DNA of 64,000 nucleotides from Strongylocentrotus purpuratus (GCF_000002235.5 NW_022145601.1:2306016-2370015), one strand, 5' to 3'. Shown: positions 1-12,121, numbered from the stretch's first letter. Numbers and translations are program-made. The notes: a model not told the origin generated them from the letters alone.

Positions 1-992
1 AACCTTATTCCTAATGGTATTCTATAGAAATGGTTCCTTGCCTAATAATAAACATATGCATGATTTTCCTTCGACTGAGACATTGGTCATTATTCAAAAT
101 AGAGGCATGCAGTATTGTCAATGTGGATGGGAAGACAACATCTTAATGGCGATTGTCACATTGATGAGTAGACTATTCTGCTTTTATTAAAACCACTGTT
201 GCTTCAAAGTAGACTTCCCCTTTAACTCAACGTAACAAAAACAAACGATATGTGTCAGAGTTCACTTAGCAATTTAGCATTAAAGATAAACTTTAGTACT
301 GGTAATGCGATTGCATTGTGAAAGAAAAGGTGTGGAAAGGATCAGAAACTGTTGATCATGTAGCATGTAAGTATTGGTGTGCACTGCAAGGTTCTGGAAT
401 CATCAAAATCATAATAAATTTGACCGAGTCTTGGTAAAGTAACAAGCACTCACATAGAAAGCTATATATGGGACAACACACATGGTGTCGGGGCTAGTAC
501 TATCTTGATTTCCTTGTCTTTCTATGCTCATTACTCAGCCAGCTACATTTTCTTCCAAAATTGTTTGGCACATGTCATTTATTTGTAATCTTGAACATTC
601 AGTGTAAGTTTCGTTTGATTCTGTGAGAATTACTTCTCCTTTTTTAACCAGTACTGGAGTTTATCTTTAATATTAATTAGATCAGATTTCCTTCAACTTA
701 AAAGAACATATCAATTTCTTTTTTTTTAATTGCACAACAAATGTGAAGCATTTTTAGAATGGACCAAAATCTATAAACCATGAATCTGCATAGCATCCTC
801 CTCCAAGACCGGGGGAAAAGAATTTGCTATAATGAGCTAATGCTTTTGTTGTCTGTACAATTATGCAATTTGCTGGTCATACATGTAAATTAGTTTAACT
901 ACCTATCCTAACTCATGAAAAGGAAACACCTATTGATTTGGATGTCGGTGACCTCTTGCATAAATTATTTTTCGTTATGTTAAATGAGCACA
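1..992. other. no gene recognised
   Basis: AT-rich sequence with stop codons in all frames and no domain-like reading frame or exon with credible splice borders. Nothing recognisable as a mobile-element end was seen. It may be intergenic or intron of the MAM gene downstream. Confidence 0.5.
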
Positions 993-1610
993 AAACTACT
1001 TGGGTCATTTCATCAGGTTGGAACACACTAGGACTTAAAGGTGTGAAATGGCTCTGTATCATCACAGGTATCACTACTTTTGATACAGTTAATAGAACAA
1101 GCACCATTGGGTGTCTAAGAAATGGACAAAGTTTTAAGACATATGCAGGTGTCTTGTCCAAGATATGATAGAATACACATTCAAGTTTTCAGACATTTAC
1201 AGCATGCAGAATGGAACATTTACACATCAAACAGCATATCTGGTAATATTTGGTTTATTTGATGACAAACGAACGTAATTAATCTTTTTGGTGTTGACTT
1301 TTATGCCCTCTCATTAGTAAACAAAATCATTTGGACAAATTCATGTTGTAAATGTCAGAATATCTTCAATGTGTGTGAAAGTACGACGTACCATTACGGC
1401 GGTGTAATGTTACATCTTCCACTAAGTTTTTGATCATATCTCGGACAAAAAACAAGGGTATGTTTTAAATATTTGTAAATTTCTTGCACAATTGAAGGTG
1501 CTTTTTCTGTAAAATAACTGTATCAAAATAAGTGATACTTCTGATGATACAATGCCATGTCACACCTCTGCATCCCAACCTGATGAAATGACCCACTTAC
1601 CAATATACCT
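993..1610. repeat. imperfect inverted repeat (fold-back)
   Basis: About 993-1096 is matched in reverse complement by about 1505-1610. Shared blocks include GGGTCATTTCATCAGGTTGG on the left, its complement near 1578-1597, and GTATCACTACTTTTGATAC against GTATCAAAATAAGTGATAC. The arms are near 100 bp with small gaps around a ~400-bp centre. The overlapping small frames on both strands (913-1168) are products of this palindrome. No target duplication was found, so the class is unknown. Confidence 0.45.
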
Positions 1611-1764
1611 ACACAGGAATAACTTGCTCTCTCCCACCACAAACTTTGCTCCTTGACCACAAATCTTGATCTCAACTGATGTCAGCTGTCTTCAAAAAAC
1701 AAAACAGAAGACAAACATATGGGTAAAACATCACAAAAAGAAAAATACACAATTTTAATACATA

Positions 1765-2215
1765 TACAGTGCATCTCAAAAAAAACTATACACTTTTGAA
1801 AAGGCTGCCAAATAAAAAAATATATGGTTTTGGGGGAAAAACTGTATATGTATGGATAGCTCATGAACTCAACTTTCATATGAATCCAGGAATTCCGAAA
1901 ATGATTCATGCTTGGATGAGCACTGCTCATATTTGTAAAGGGTATGGAAATTAGGGTGCACAGGAATGGGCCTTTCAATTTTGTGAGAGAAAAGTCCTTT
2001 GGAGCTTACGGAATTGAGGATTATATGAAAAAATTACGATCAAATGTGATGAGTTTGGGTTTGCCGAGTGAAATTTGTGGTTTATGGGATTGATATTTTA
2101 TGCATAAGTGAACAGGTATTACATTTATTATTATAGCATTGTAACTTCCCTGATAGACTAATAGGTGTGTTTGTGGGAGTCAGGATGGGGTGATGATGGT
2201 ACATGGTGCAGAAGA
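1765..2215 (+). mobile_element. half-copy of TA-flanked mariner-like fold-back
   Basis: Starts TA-CAGTGCATCTCA and continues ACTATACACTTTTGAAAAGG. It follows the left arm of the complete fold-back at 18,866-20,002 to about 2215, including the GGGAGTCAGGATGGGGTGAT block. Only one arm is present, so this is a truncated copy or a pre-fold-back relative. The frames on both strands here translate a terminal inverted repeat and are not genes. Confidence 0.6.
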
Positions 2216-2916
2216 GGTGAGATGTAACATAATGAAATAACATTTCTTCTTTTTTGGTTGAGCTCTGATCACTTTACAATTACATGTAAATGCTTAAAAT
2301 AACATTTTTTGTTGTGTACAGTCTAGAATGCAGTTCCAGCTTCTATCAGAGCCTATGCATAAAAATTATATTTCAACATCTTTTTTATTGTTATTTCTGT
2401 AAATCACAAACCTTTTCTTCCATTATGAATAGCGGCCCTCTTCTACTATTATGAATAGCGACCCTCTAATCCGATACTGTATATATTTGAGATTAGTGAC
2501 TTATACATGGACTAAATCGTTTGCAATAAGATTTCAATACAAAAATGTTGTGTTTTCATTAATTTGATGGTTATAAATTCAAGGTCACTGCCAAAAAAAT
2601 CTTATGACAGTCATATATCAGTAACACAACATTTTCTCTGGCAAGAATTGCTCCAGGTTAGGTATAGTATAAGTCCAGGACTTAAGTTAGTGATTCGATT
2701 AATATTTGGGATTGACTGCAGGGCAATTGCCAGAGCAAATCTCATAAACTTCCAAGTTTTCATAAATGATACAGAATCACCAAAAAAAGCTTGAATTCGG
2801 GAAATAATCAAGTATTAATGATGGCTTGAAATATGATATTTTTGGTGTATCGGTAGAAAATGTTTTTCATGATTTCGAAGGTCGTAAGTTGAAGGTCATT
2901 GTTAACAGAAATCATT
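2216..2916. other. no gene recognised
   Basis: No gene seen. A short direct duplication of ATTATGAATAGCGGCCCTCT (second copy GCGACCCTCT) lies at about 2423-2466. The rest is unremarkable AT-rich DNA. Confidence 0.4.
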
Positions 2917-3635
2917 TATTTGTCACAAACCTTCCTAATACTCATTAACAAAACAAATGTGACTGCGTCTCCTATATAACTCCGCCCTTAAAATGAATAA
3001 TTTCAGAAATTGACCACTATGACCTCGACTTTTGACCTCATTGCTACAAAAAAAATGTCTTCCTATGAAGACCTCATAAGTTTGAAGTTCATATCTCAAG
3101 TGAGTCTTGAGATATTGCGATGAGCTCTACACATGGAATTTCATAAGTTGACCTCTGTGACCCTTGACCTTTGACCTACCTTCTCCAAAATCTAATCAGA
3201 TCGTCTTCCTATGATGATACATTCTATCCTCAAGTTTGAAGTTTATATCTCAAGTGGTTCTTCAGATATCACGATAACGAACTCAATACATGGAATTTCA
3301 TAAGGTGACCTCTGTGACCCTTGAACTTTGACCTACCGACTCCAAAATATAATCAGATCGTCTTCCTATGGAAATACATTCTATCCTCAAGTTTAAAGTT
3401 CACACCTCGATTGGTTCTTGAGACATCACGATAACGAGCTCAATACCTGTAATTTCACAAGTTGACCTCTGTGACTCTTGACCTTTGACCTACATTCTCA
3501 AAAATCTGATAAGATCATCTTCCTATGGTGATACATACTATCATCATATTTGAAGTTCATATCTCAAACTGTTCTTGAGATAATGCGATTACAAGGCTAA
3601 TACCTGTAATTTCGCTAGTTTCGTTGTTTTCGCTG
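2917..3635. repeat. 157-bp tandem repeat block 1
   Basis: The landmark ACCTCTGTGA recurs at 3151, 3308 and 3465, an exact 157-bp spacing, with a diverged first unit from about 3010. Each unit holds a TTGACCTTTGACCT-type motif and the phrase ATCTCAAG...TTCTTGAGAT. The flank starting GTCACAAACCTTCC at 2924 is repeated at 5140 before block 2, so the two blocks are a segmental duplication. Confidence 0.8.
3165..3491 (-). promoter_or_regulatory. DR1-type motifs in 157-bp repeats
   Basis: The complement of 3165-3177 and of 3479-3491 reads AGGTCAAAGGTCA, an exact DR1 (two AGGTCA half-sites, 1-bp spacer). 3322-3334 is the variant AGGTCAAAGTTCA. DR1 is the known binding site form of HNF4, RXR and COUP-type nuclear receptors. 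Whether any is bound here is not shown. Matching copies in block 2 are at 5386, 5543 and 5700. Confidence 0.4.
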
Positions 3636-3637
3636 TC

Positions 3638-4229
3638 CCTCCTTGCTTCTTTCTCATTAACTGTCCAACAGTAAGAGCTCTATTCACCTCTGCCTCCTTG
3701 CTTCTGTCTCAGTAACTGTCCAACAGTAACAGCTCTATTCACCTCTTCCTCCTTGCTTGTCTCTCAATAACTGTCCAACAGTAACAACTCTATTTACCTA
3801 TGCCTCCTTGCTTCTCTCTCAGTAACTGTCCAACAATAAGAGTTCTATTTACCTCTGTCTCCTTGCTTCTCTCTAATTAACTGTCCAACATTAAGAGTTC
3901 TATTCACCTCTGCCTCCTTGCTTCTGTGTCAGTAACTGTCCAACAGTAAGAGCTCTATTCACCTCTTCCTCCTTGCTTGTCTCTCAATAACTGTCCAACA
4001 GTAACAACTCTATTTACCTCTGCCTCCTTGCTTCTCTCTAAATAACTGTCCAAGAGTAAGAGCTCTATTCACCTCTGCCTCCTTGCTTCTCTCTCAGTAA
4101 ATGTTCAACAATAAGAGCTCTATTCACCTCTTCCTCCCTGCTTCCCTCTCACTAACTGTCCAACAGTAAGAGCTGAATTTACCTCTGCCTCCTTGCTTCT
4201 CTCTCAGTAACTGTCCAACAGTAAGAGTA
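3638..4229. repeat. 55-bp minisatellite, 11 units
   Basis: The phrase CCTCCTTGCTTC starts at 3638 and then every 55 bp with no indel (3693, 3748, 3803, 3858, 3913, 3968, 4023, 4078, 4133, 4188). The last unit is partial. Each unit contains ACTGTCCAACAGT, which can pair as ACTG/CAGT. Units four apart resemble each other more than neighbours do, giving a 220-bp higher-order period. Confidence 0.9.
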
Positions 4230-4795
4230 GATCTATCAAATCTGAAATGGAAAGATTCAAACACCACATTACATCCCAAACTGCATCTTAGACCGAAATC
4301 AATAACTTTTGTAAGAACCAACAGTTCAGAAATAATGTTAATATCAATATTTTGTTTAGGTACTTCAATGCATTTTCATTTTAAGCTCTTTTCCTGTTTC
4401 AAATTGTACCATTTCTGTAATGACATTATCATGGGTGGTGGCACAACATACATTTTTAACTGACCAATGTCTAAACCTCATCTACTTTGTGGATGACTTT
4501 TCAGTTTAAACAAGGCATTAGCGATGTTGTGTCTCGCCCACTTGTGAAAATAACTAGAATATCGCAATGTCCATTGCCATCTATAAGAATTGTAGGGCCT
4601 ATCACAAGCTGATTTTGAAATATCTGCCATAGAATGCAACATCCCATAAACTTTGAGAAGGGGTATTACATGATATGCTACTGCCTTTCACCTGCTTCCA
4701 CTGCATCTACTCCCTCCCCCTTTGATACAAGTAAAATTATTGCATTGATATTTTACATGTGTGAAGGTAAAATGTGTTTGTGGTTGTAGTGTAGC
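4230..4795. other. no gene recognised
   Basis: No coding frame, RNA gene or element end recognised between the minisatellite and the next tandem block. Confidence 0.4.
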
Positions 4796-4808
4796 TGAGG
4801 TTGCAGGT

Positions 4809-5139
4809 AAACTTTAACGCTTGACCTCAAATGACTTTTGACCTCTCTATGTGACCTCCGACAGCACCGCAGCATAATGTTACCCCTAGTGCCTATATCA
4901 CCCAAGTTTGGTCACCATTGGACTAACAGTTGTCAAGTTATGTGTCAAAAGAGAGTCTTGCACGCAAACTTTAACGTTTGACCTCAAATGACTTTTGACC
5001 TCAAATGACTTTTGACCTCTCTATGTGACCTCCGACAGCACCGCAACATGATGTTACCCCTAGTGCATCTATCACCCAAGTTTGGTCGCCATTGGACTAA
5101 CAGTTGTCAAGTTATGTGTCAAAAGAGTCTTGCACGCTT
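4809..5139. repeat. tandem duplication, ~157 bp period
   Basis: AAACTTTAACG starts at 4809 and again at 4966, 157 bp apart. The second unit carries a small internal duplication of GACCTCAAATGACTTTT and is about 173 bp. The units share ATCACCCAAGTTTGGTC and GACTAACAGTTGTCAAG. The period equals that of the flanking blocks, although the unit sequence differs apart from TGACCT motifs. Confidence 0.8.
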
Positions 5140-5835
5140 GTCACATACCTTCCAAATACTCATTAACAAGACAAATGCGACTGCGTCTCCTAAATGCCTC
5201 CGCCCTTAAAATGAATAATTTCAGAAATTGACCTCTATGACCTCGACTTTTGACCTCATTGCTAAATAAAAAAAAAGGTCTTCCTATGAAGACCTCATAA
5301 GTTTGAAGTTCATATCTCACGTGAGTCTTGAGATATTGCGATGAGCTTTACACATGGAATTTCATAAGTTGACCTCTGTGACTCTTGACCTTTGACCTGT
5401 CTTCTCCAAAATCTAATCAGATCGTCTTCCTATGATGATACATTCTATCCTCAAGTTTGAAGTTTATATCTCCAGTGGTTCTTGAGATATCACGATAACG
5501 AACTCAATACATGGAATTTCATAAGGTGACCTCTGTGACCCTTGACCTTTGACCTACGTACTCCAAAATATAATCAGATCGTTTTCCTATGGTAGTACAT
5601 TCTATCCTCAAGTTTAAAGTTCACACCTCAATTGGTTCTTGAGATATCACGATAACGAGCTCAATACCTGTAATTTCACCAGTTGACCTCTGTGACTCTT
5701 GACCTTTGACCTACATTTTCAAAAATCTTTTTAGATCGTCTTCCTATGGTAATACATTCTATCTTCAAGTTTGAAGTTCACACCTCGATTGGTTCGAGCT
5801 CAATACCTGTAATTTCATATGTGACAAAGTTGATC
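5138..5835. repeat. 157-bp tandem repeat block 2
   Basis: Second copy of the 2917-3635 block with the same leader (CTCATTAACAAGACAAATGC) and about three and a half units at the same spacing. It ends near 5835, just before a short MITE. Confidence 0.8.
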
Positions 5836-5868
5836 TGTTTGAAAACATCTTCCTCTACTCTAAGACTA

Positions 5869-5996
5869 GTGCCCTGTAACATAAAAGATACAATCAATCT
5901 TACGATTGATATCAATCGTAAGTCTATGGTAAACCGTGTACTGAAGGGTTACAATCGATCGTAAGATTAATTGTATCTCTTTATGTTACAGGGCAC
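5869..5996. mobile_element. short palindromic MITE
   Basis: Terminal inverted repeats begin GTGCCCTGTAACATAAA on the left. The right end is the complement (TTTATGTTACAGGGCAC allowing small gaps). The arms extend through an AATCTTACGAT-type block, about 40 bp each, and the total is 128 bp. No clear target duplication was found, so the superfamily is not assigned. Confidence 0.65.
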
Positions 5997-6520
5997 AGAT
6001 CTCTAAGTATATTATTTTCATAGACCTACATCTATGAAGATCTCATTTTGTTAGATCTAGATCTATAAAAGCATAGAATCTAGGCATTCTATGAAAGTAA
6101 ATATCTTCCGGATACTGTACTTTAAACTTTAAAGTACTTAAATTTTGGAGATATTGCTAGCCATGTCGCAAATCTATAAAAATCTTCTCCCATAATCTCA
6201 TAGACTTTCTACATGACTGGAATCCAGCCATGAAAGAGTGTTAAGGGTCCCTTCATAGCGGTATGGGGTAGACTACCATCTTTCGAGGGATATGTCAGAA
6301 AAATACCTAATGAATATAAGAATATCCTGAAAATGATGGTTATTCCTGATCCTGTCTACACATTCACAGAGGCAAACCTAACTAACTTTAGTAACTAAGT
6401 TAGATCTACGTGTAGACCGATAAATAGATCTATTTCGGTCCCGGGATATTCTCCACTGAGACTATTATCTGGTTGCGCGAATCCCGGCTTCCCACATAGA
6501 CCGATAAAACCAATGCCCAC
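5997..6520. other. no gene recognised
   Basis: No gene seen. Several short palindromes built on AGATCTAGATCT and CATAGA lie at 6005-6110. Confidence 0.35.
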
Positions 6521-6522
6521 AC

Positions 6523-6640
6523 CCAGGGCTCAAATTAATTTTTTGTCCACGGGGGCTCTTAACCCCCAAAAAGAGCCCCCGTGAGCCTTCTCACGGGGGC
6601 TCTTTTAGTAGTGACGGGGGCTCTTTTTATACAAATATCC
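6523..6640 (+). mobile_element. hAT-like end with strong GGGGGCTCTT hairpin
   Basis: CAGGGCTCAAATTAATTTTT at 6523 resembles hAT-type termini. It is followed by CACGGGGGCTCTT (6548-6560) pairing perfectly over 13 bp with AAGAGCCCCCGTG (6571-6583). Further copies of ACGGGGGCTCTT follow to 6630. I did not find the opposite terminus, so this is probably a truncated element. Confidence 0.35.
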
Positions 6641-6887
6641 ATTGAATTGGTACCTATGATACTCCTCAATTATTTGCTATTTCATCATTATCATTTTAAT
6701 CAGCATTTTCCCTCTTACAAATTTATAAACTACACAGCTGTTACTGACTTTCATCCCGTGAAGACATTCTCTTGCTTTTTTCCCGTTCTGCACATTATTT
6801 CCTCCTCATTATTCGGAGCAACCTTTACATTCTTTCTTTACTGAGCCGCGTAGCGGCGAGGCGATTTTGTGTGTGTGCTATTTTGGA

Positions 6888-8373
6888 CAGGCGCGGATCC
6901 ACGGGCCGATTCTACCGGCCCGCCCCCCCCCCCAGCCTCCCAAACCGGTAAAAAAAATAGGATAGTAACGTAAATTTTACCTAACGATATAAAGAAAAAA
7001 ACGCCACCCCCCCCCCTGACCTGCCAGTGACACAAATGCGGCATCAAAATATTTGTGCTTCTCTGACCGTAATTAAATGCCTAAAACCCCTGAACCCCCT
7101 CCCCCCCCCCCCCACACCAATTTACGCTCGGTACCCTCTACCTGCTCGTCAATACTTTAGCCCCCCACTTTGATAAACGTTCCGCGGGGCCTGTGTATAT
7201 AATATATACGCATACAACACTGATCTTTATGATGTCTTTAACGTGACATATCTTCTTCTCCCCTTGCAAACGAGAAAGAAAACAAGGTCATTAAAAGGGA
7301 TTAAGCGACAAATAATGATTGTGATTCAAATTGATGCAAATATTTGTTTGAATAATCACTGCTATTCACCCGAATCTTCTTTGTAAAAGCAACTTTTACA
7401 AATCTCAGCCATGCTTACTGAGTTGAGACGTTCCATTCAATGTAAAATACTCATTAAAGAATACCCTTCTCCTAATCTGAAAGTGATCTTACAACACAGT
7501 GGCAGATTTGCATGGCTGTGATTTGTAAAAGTCGTGTTTACAAAGAAGATTCTGGTGAAAAGCATTGCTTATTCAAAAAAAATCCTTACATCAATTTGAA
7601 TCACAATGATTATTTGTCGCATGATCCTTTTATTGAATAACCTTGTTTTCTTTTTTTGTTTGCAGGGGGAGAAGAAGCTATGTCACGTTAAGAAATCATA
7701 AAGATCAGTTGTATTATGCGTATATACCAGAACAAAATGTTGATTATCAGAATGTTGTTTTGGAATACCTCTTTACAAATACCACATTGTCTTTAGCCCG
7801 TATTAGTATTAGTATGAGCCAATATAAAGCTATTATTCTTTATTCAGTTCAGTATAATGCTTTTCCTCAAAAATAGTTTCGCTATTTTTTTAGGGTTGAG
7901 ACGTTAAGAAACGGTTTCAAATGTACATTACACAAACCCTGAACCATTGCAAAATGATGGTGGTTCTTTGTCTCTCTCTCTCTATCTATCTTTCTTTATT
8001 TTAATCATGCATTATCAACTACATATAAATCAGCAACAAAAAACTTAGGGTTATCTGAGATAAGTGAAAGTAAGAGTTAAAAAGAAAGTCATGCTAAAAC
8101 GGCGCTTCACCTCCCCCCCCCCCCCCCTGAACAAAAAATAGATTAGTGGTCCTCCTGTCCAGCATCCCCCCTCCCGCTTTAATATTCACCGGCCGGCTGA
8201 GTCGGCGCAAAAATGTTCCCTAAAAACTGGACCCCCTAAACAAATATATGTGCATTTATCCAGCCCCCCCCCCCCCGCTCATTCGCCGATCGCCGGCTGG
8301 CTGATTCACCGCTAAATATTTTCTCAAGATTTGCCCCCCCCCCCCCTTCTGCCGCCGGCTAGATCCGCCCCTG
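6888..8373. mobile_element. non-autonomous hAT-like element
   Basis: The left end CAGGCGCGGATCCACGGG and right end CTAGATCCGCCCCTG form imperfect TIRs of the CAGGGGCGGATC type. The flanks ATTTTGGA (6880-6887) and AGTTTGGA (8374-8381) are an 8-bp target duplication with one mismatch, as expected for hAT. There is no transposase frame. The interior carries several long C runs (near 6923, 7007, 7088, 8110, 8266, 8335) and a large nested palindrome. Confidence 0.7.
7191..7730. repeat. large palindrome nested in the hAT-like element
   Basis: The left arm runs GTATATAATATATACGCATA through TGATCTTTATGAT and TCTTCTTCTCCCCTTGC. The right arm repeats these in reverse complement up to about 7730. The arms are over 200 bp with small gaps, and the symmetry centre is near 7460. 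The 77-residue frame at 7643-7876 lies in the right arm and is not supported as a gene. Confidence 0.6.
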
Positions 8374-8543
8374 AGTTTGGACTCCCGTAAGTGATGTTTT
8401 CCTGGCATCTACTTACATGCGAAGCATCGTCCACGAGCCGCATAGCGGCGAGGCGATTTTTGTTGTTGTTGCTATTTTAACCCCCGTATTGTTTTCCTTG
8501 CATCTACTAACATCTTACTGCGTGGTTTTCCTCTTCTTCTCGA

Positions 8544-8684
8544 TAGGGACTTTTAGATTTGCGTGGACGTGGACGTGTTCCGTACTTTTAAGGCACTGGC
8601 AGTCACATGTGACGTCCTTTTAAGCACTGGCAGTGCCTTAAAAGGAGGTCACACGTTCTCATCGTGCAAATCTAAAAGTCCCTA
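8544..8684. mobile_element. TA-flanked MITE
   Basis: TA-GGGACTTTTAGATTTGC on the left and GCAAATCTAAAAGTCCC-TA on the right give 17-bp perfect TIRs with a TA duplication, in a 141-bp palindromic element. Inner repeats of GGCACTGGCAGT add symmetry. TA duplication suggests a Tc1/mariner-mobilised MITE. Confidence 0.75.
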
Positions 8685-9020
8685 ATATTGATTTACTGGT
8701 CGAGGTTCATTATTTGCTGGTCATTTGAAATCAACAGATTTTAGCGGGTTTACGCTTTCACAACGAAAAACTTCTCCATGACCATGTTTCTGCCCCCCCC
8801 CCCCCCCCACTCCGAGTACAGACGGAACCCATGCGTGTTACCAACATGTCCGGTAAAGGGGCACTTTTTGTGCGACAAAGTCCGGCCCGAGAATTGTAAA
8901 AAAAAAAAGGGTGTTTTAACTTTTCACCTGGAGATTTCTTTAAAAAGGGGATCTTTTTTTCTTTTTTTCTCTCATCTTTTTGGACTCCTGAGAAATTATT
9001 ACGAATTTAGGTGGGTACAT
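8685..9020. other. no gene recognised
   Basis: Only low-complexity features: a run of about 15 C at 8793 and an A run near 8899. No gene seen. Confidence 0.4.
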
Positions 9021-10371
9021 TGACGGTATAGCCACAATCAGGGTGCAACTATTCTACATACAGTGTTACGCATCTCTCCTAGAAACACAAAGTCATCTAA
9101 TCAAATGTCTTGTGGCCTGAAATGTTGGACCATATGAGTTCTTCATCAGGCAGCAACTTTTTTTTTAATTTACTTTGTGTTGGCTGTGTGAGAGTGGTAA
9201 TAGAGGGCCAAAAATACCACTTTTTGGCTGTTACGCATTTGCACTGCAAAAATGTGTCTTTTTTCATAAGGTGTTACTGTGGAATTACACAAAATATGCC
9301 ATATCTTTTCATGCCATCTTATAGTCCTTTTTATCTCCACTCAGTATTTTTTTACGGCTTGAGAATTGACCCAAGAATTGCGATACAGTGGTTATTTCTG
9401 TGAAGAGAGACAAGCGTAACGCTTTTTTGAAAAACAGCTTTGTGTATAATTTTGCCTCTATAATTCATATAATTTAGCATTATATCAATTGGTAATTGGT
9501 TATATTTTCTGAGTAACATGTTGTCCTATCATCAGAAACTAAAAATCAAACAAAGATACAAGCGTTACAAAAATATATGCCCACATTCCGATCATAAATT
9601 TTGTCCGGAATTACCTGTAGTGTCCGTAACGGTGTAATTCAATTTTTTTAATATACTTTGCTTTGTGTAACTACCTCCGAGGACTAGCTGTGGTATATTA
9701 ATATTCAGCTAAGCATAACAGTTCTTTTGTTGCAATTTAATGAATGGCATTTTTAGTGTCCGTAACGTATGTAGTGTCCGTAACACAACATACATAAGTG
9801 TGTGATGGTCTAAAAATACAGCTTGATGACAAAATACTACTAATTTGTAATTCAAATTTGTTTTGATACAGTTTCTCTTCTCAATGAATAACAAAAATTC
9901 TCTTTTCATTGAAGGTTTTCTCCTGGATATGATATTTCGCAAACAAATAAGCTACTTTTCATGAATTTAATTTAAAAAAAATTAAAAAAAATTGACTTAC
10001 GAGTAATTTAATATCAATATTTTATTTCAATAATATTAGTTAGATGTAATTAAGTATCAAATTAAATGCATCATTGTGTTTTTGTTTCAATATCGAGGGT
10101 AGAAAAGAGTAGGAGCCAGTATTACGGACACTACAGATCTGTGTTACGGACACTACAGAAGGAGTAATATCAAGGCCTGCAAGCCAAACTGTACCTCTTT
10201 TTTTCTGAATAAAAGTGTTCTAAAATAAATGTTAACATTGTAAAAGCTGTCTATGACATCAAATATGTATGTTGCATGAGAAAATACAAGATTTTAATCA
10301 TTTAATTGCCTATCTACAAAATGTATAAGTCACTATATTGTATTTTACGTCCACCCACACATAAACACCAG

Positions 10372-11293
10372 GGCAGGTATTCAATTCAATACTTAGCATA
10401 AGTAAGAAATTAACTAAGTAAATGGCTAAGTTAAGTAATTTACTTATCTCGTATTCAAATCGCATTTTAGACTTATACTTACGTAAGACAACATCTAAGT
10501 ACTTACTGATAAGCATTGTGACGTCACACGGTCAATCAAAAGTATTTGCGCAATTGATGCGTTGCAGTAAATGCGCGCTGATATAATTGTGCGCAGGTTA
10601 TAATACTGCCATATGCCTGCCAATCAAGGCCTCCAAATAATTGGCTTAATACACCATTAGCATCTTTGAAAATATTTTGTAAAAGTTATTTTGAAAGGCA
10701 TTAATTGTTTATTCAAATCATTCATATTTTCTATCATCAAGGAGATTTCATGTTCTGGATGTGGAATTTATAAAAAGTCTAAAATACTTGAATTTCTGCT
10801 TTTGAATATATTTAATTTTAAGACTCCAATGGCTGTCCATAATTTTTAAGTTCAACTTAGAGTTAAGTTCTACTTAGGATCTTTGTGAAACACCCTCCAG
10901 TTTACAGTTGTGTGCGCCATTTCAAACAAGGCCAATGACCTAGAGGTCATGTATTTATGCGTAAATTAAGATTGCGCCCATGCAAATGATGATTTGAGCG
11001 CACAACGCAGCGCGTAGGCAGTGATATCATCATAATTTACGCATAAATACCACTGGTCAAAGGTTATTGGCCCCGCTTCCGGGGCCAATGACCCGAGGTC
11101 AACTGTCTGTGCATGCGCACTGATACAACTGTAAACTGGTGTATTCTGGTAGGAAGTTGACTTAAATACTTACCGGTAGCCAAAAGTTTGAATTGAGTAC
11201 CAGAATTAGCTAAGTATTTTATCTAAGCCAGATACTAAATTAAAAGCTTACATTTTGTCCTAAGTATTGAATTGAATATGAGCATAGGGCACT
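10372..11293. mobile_element. nested palindromic element
   Basis: TATTCAATTCAATACTTAG near 10379 is matched by CTAAGTATTGAATTGAATA near 11260-11279. The subterminal regions are rich in AAGTA/TACTT. CACCAG lies on both sides (10366-10371, 11294-11299) and could be a 6-bp target duplication. It is nested inside the 4.2-kb TIR element. Confidence 0.5.
10897..11139. mobile_element. 243-bp inner fold-back
   Basis: CCAGTTTACAGTTGT and ACAACTGTAAACTGG are perfect 15-bp ends. The interior repeats ATTTATGCGTAAATTA against TAATTTACGCATAAAT and holds GGCCCCGCTTCCGGGGCC. It lies within 10,372-11,293, a third nesting level. Confidence 0.6.
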
Positions 11294-12121
11294 CACCAGT
11301 ACGTGTATGACTAGTGTCTCCTGAGGACTACGGAAAAATACCTTCTTTAGAGGACACCCCCTTTAAGGGGATTTATTAAATATCTCATCGTCTACGTTTT
11401 TGCTCGCAATTTCTTTCGATAAATTAAGCTCACTATTTGATGGAGAGAGAGAGAAAAAAAAAAAAAACTGAGGTCGCTTTTGACTTGTTTAAAGACATTT
11501 ATATATCTGAGGATTTTATGAATACTGGTTTAATTGCCACCACCAACAACGATCACCGAACATCTGAGGATTATTGAATAAACGTATCAGAAATGATTAT
11601 TGATTACACCATAATTTTGCATATAAAGTAACTATCACTTATTTTTTTTAATGCTTTGTTCCTGTTTTAAGGTTTTACAAGTACACCACTTAGTTGGTCG
11701 AAATACTCTTCATAAAGTACAGACTGTGGTCTTTTTATGACCCCAACTTTTTCAACGCTATTTTGACGAGTTCCTAAAAATGGGTTCTAAATATACTGAA
11801 TATATCGTGCAGCACATATGTATGTACTATACGAGGACAATGCATGCAGATGCAGTGCAATCTTCTCCAAACGCACATTGAATCCTGCACCACATACAAA
11901 ACTGTAATATACAAGGACACCATGGGAACTTTCTTTTCCAAACATTGTTTTTACGGTCTCGCTGAGCAAATCTTGTAAGGTCCTATGAGATACATTTATC
12001 TTTTCAGAGTTAAATCTCAAAATAATGAAGTACATCGTCTTTTCGTATTTTCAAAAATCTAGGGTTTTCATGCTTACATGTATGTCTAATAGGCTCACCT
12101 TGATTATGCTACATGATGTAC

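Larger units (their letters stand above)
6842..8515. repeat. tandem ~105-bp repeat split by a hAT-like element
   Basis: GAGCCGCGTAGCGGCGAGGC...GCTATTTT (6842-6884) recurs as GAGCCGCATAGCGGCGAGGC...GCTATTTT (8433-8476). GTTTTCCTGGCATCTACTTA at 8395 recurs as GTTTTCCTTGCATCTACTAA at 8489. Taking out 6888-8373 and one target copy leaves two tandem units. The second unit therefore acts as an approximate empty site. Confidence 0.6.

Noticed and set aside
3638..4229. CRISPR-like array
   Set aside because: Units are contiguous 55-bp tandem repeats with no unique spacers, in a eukaryotic context.
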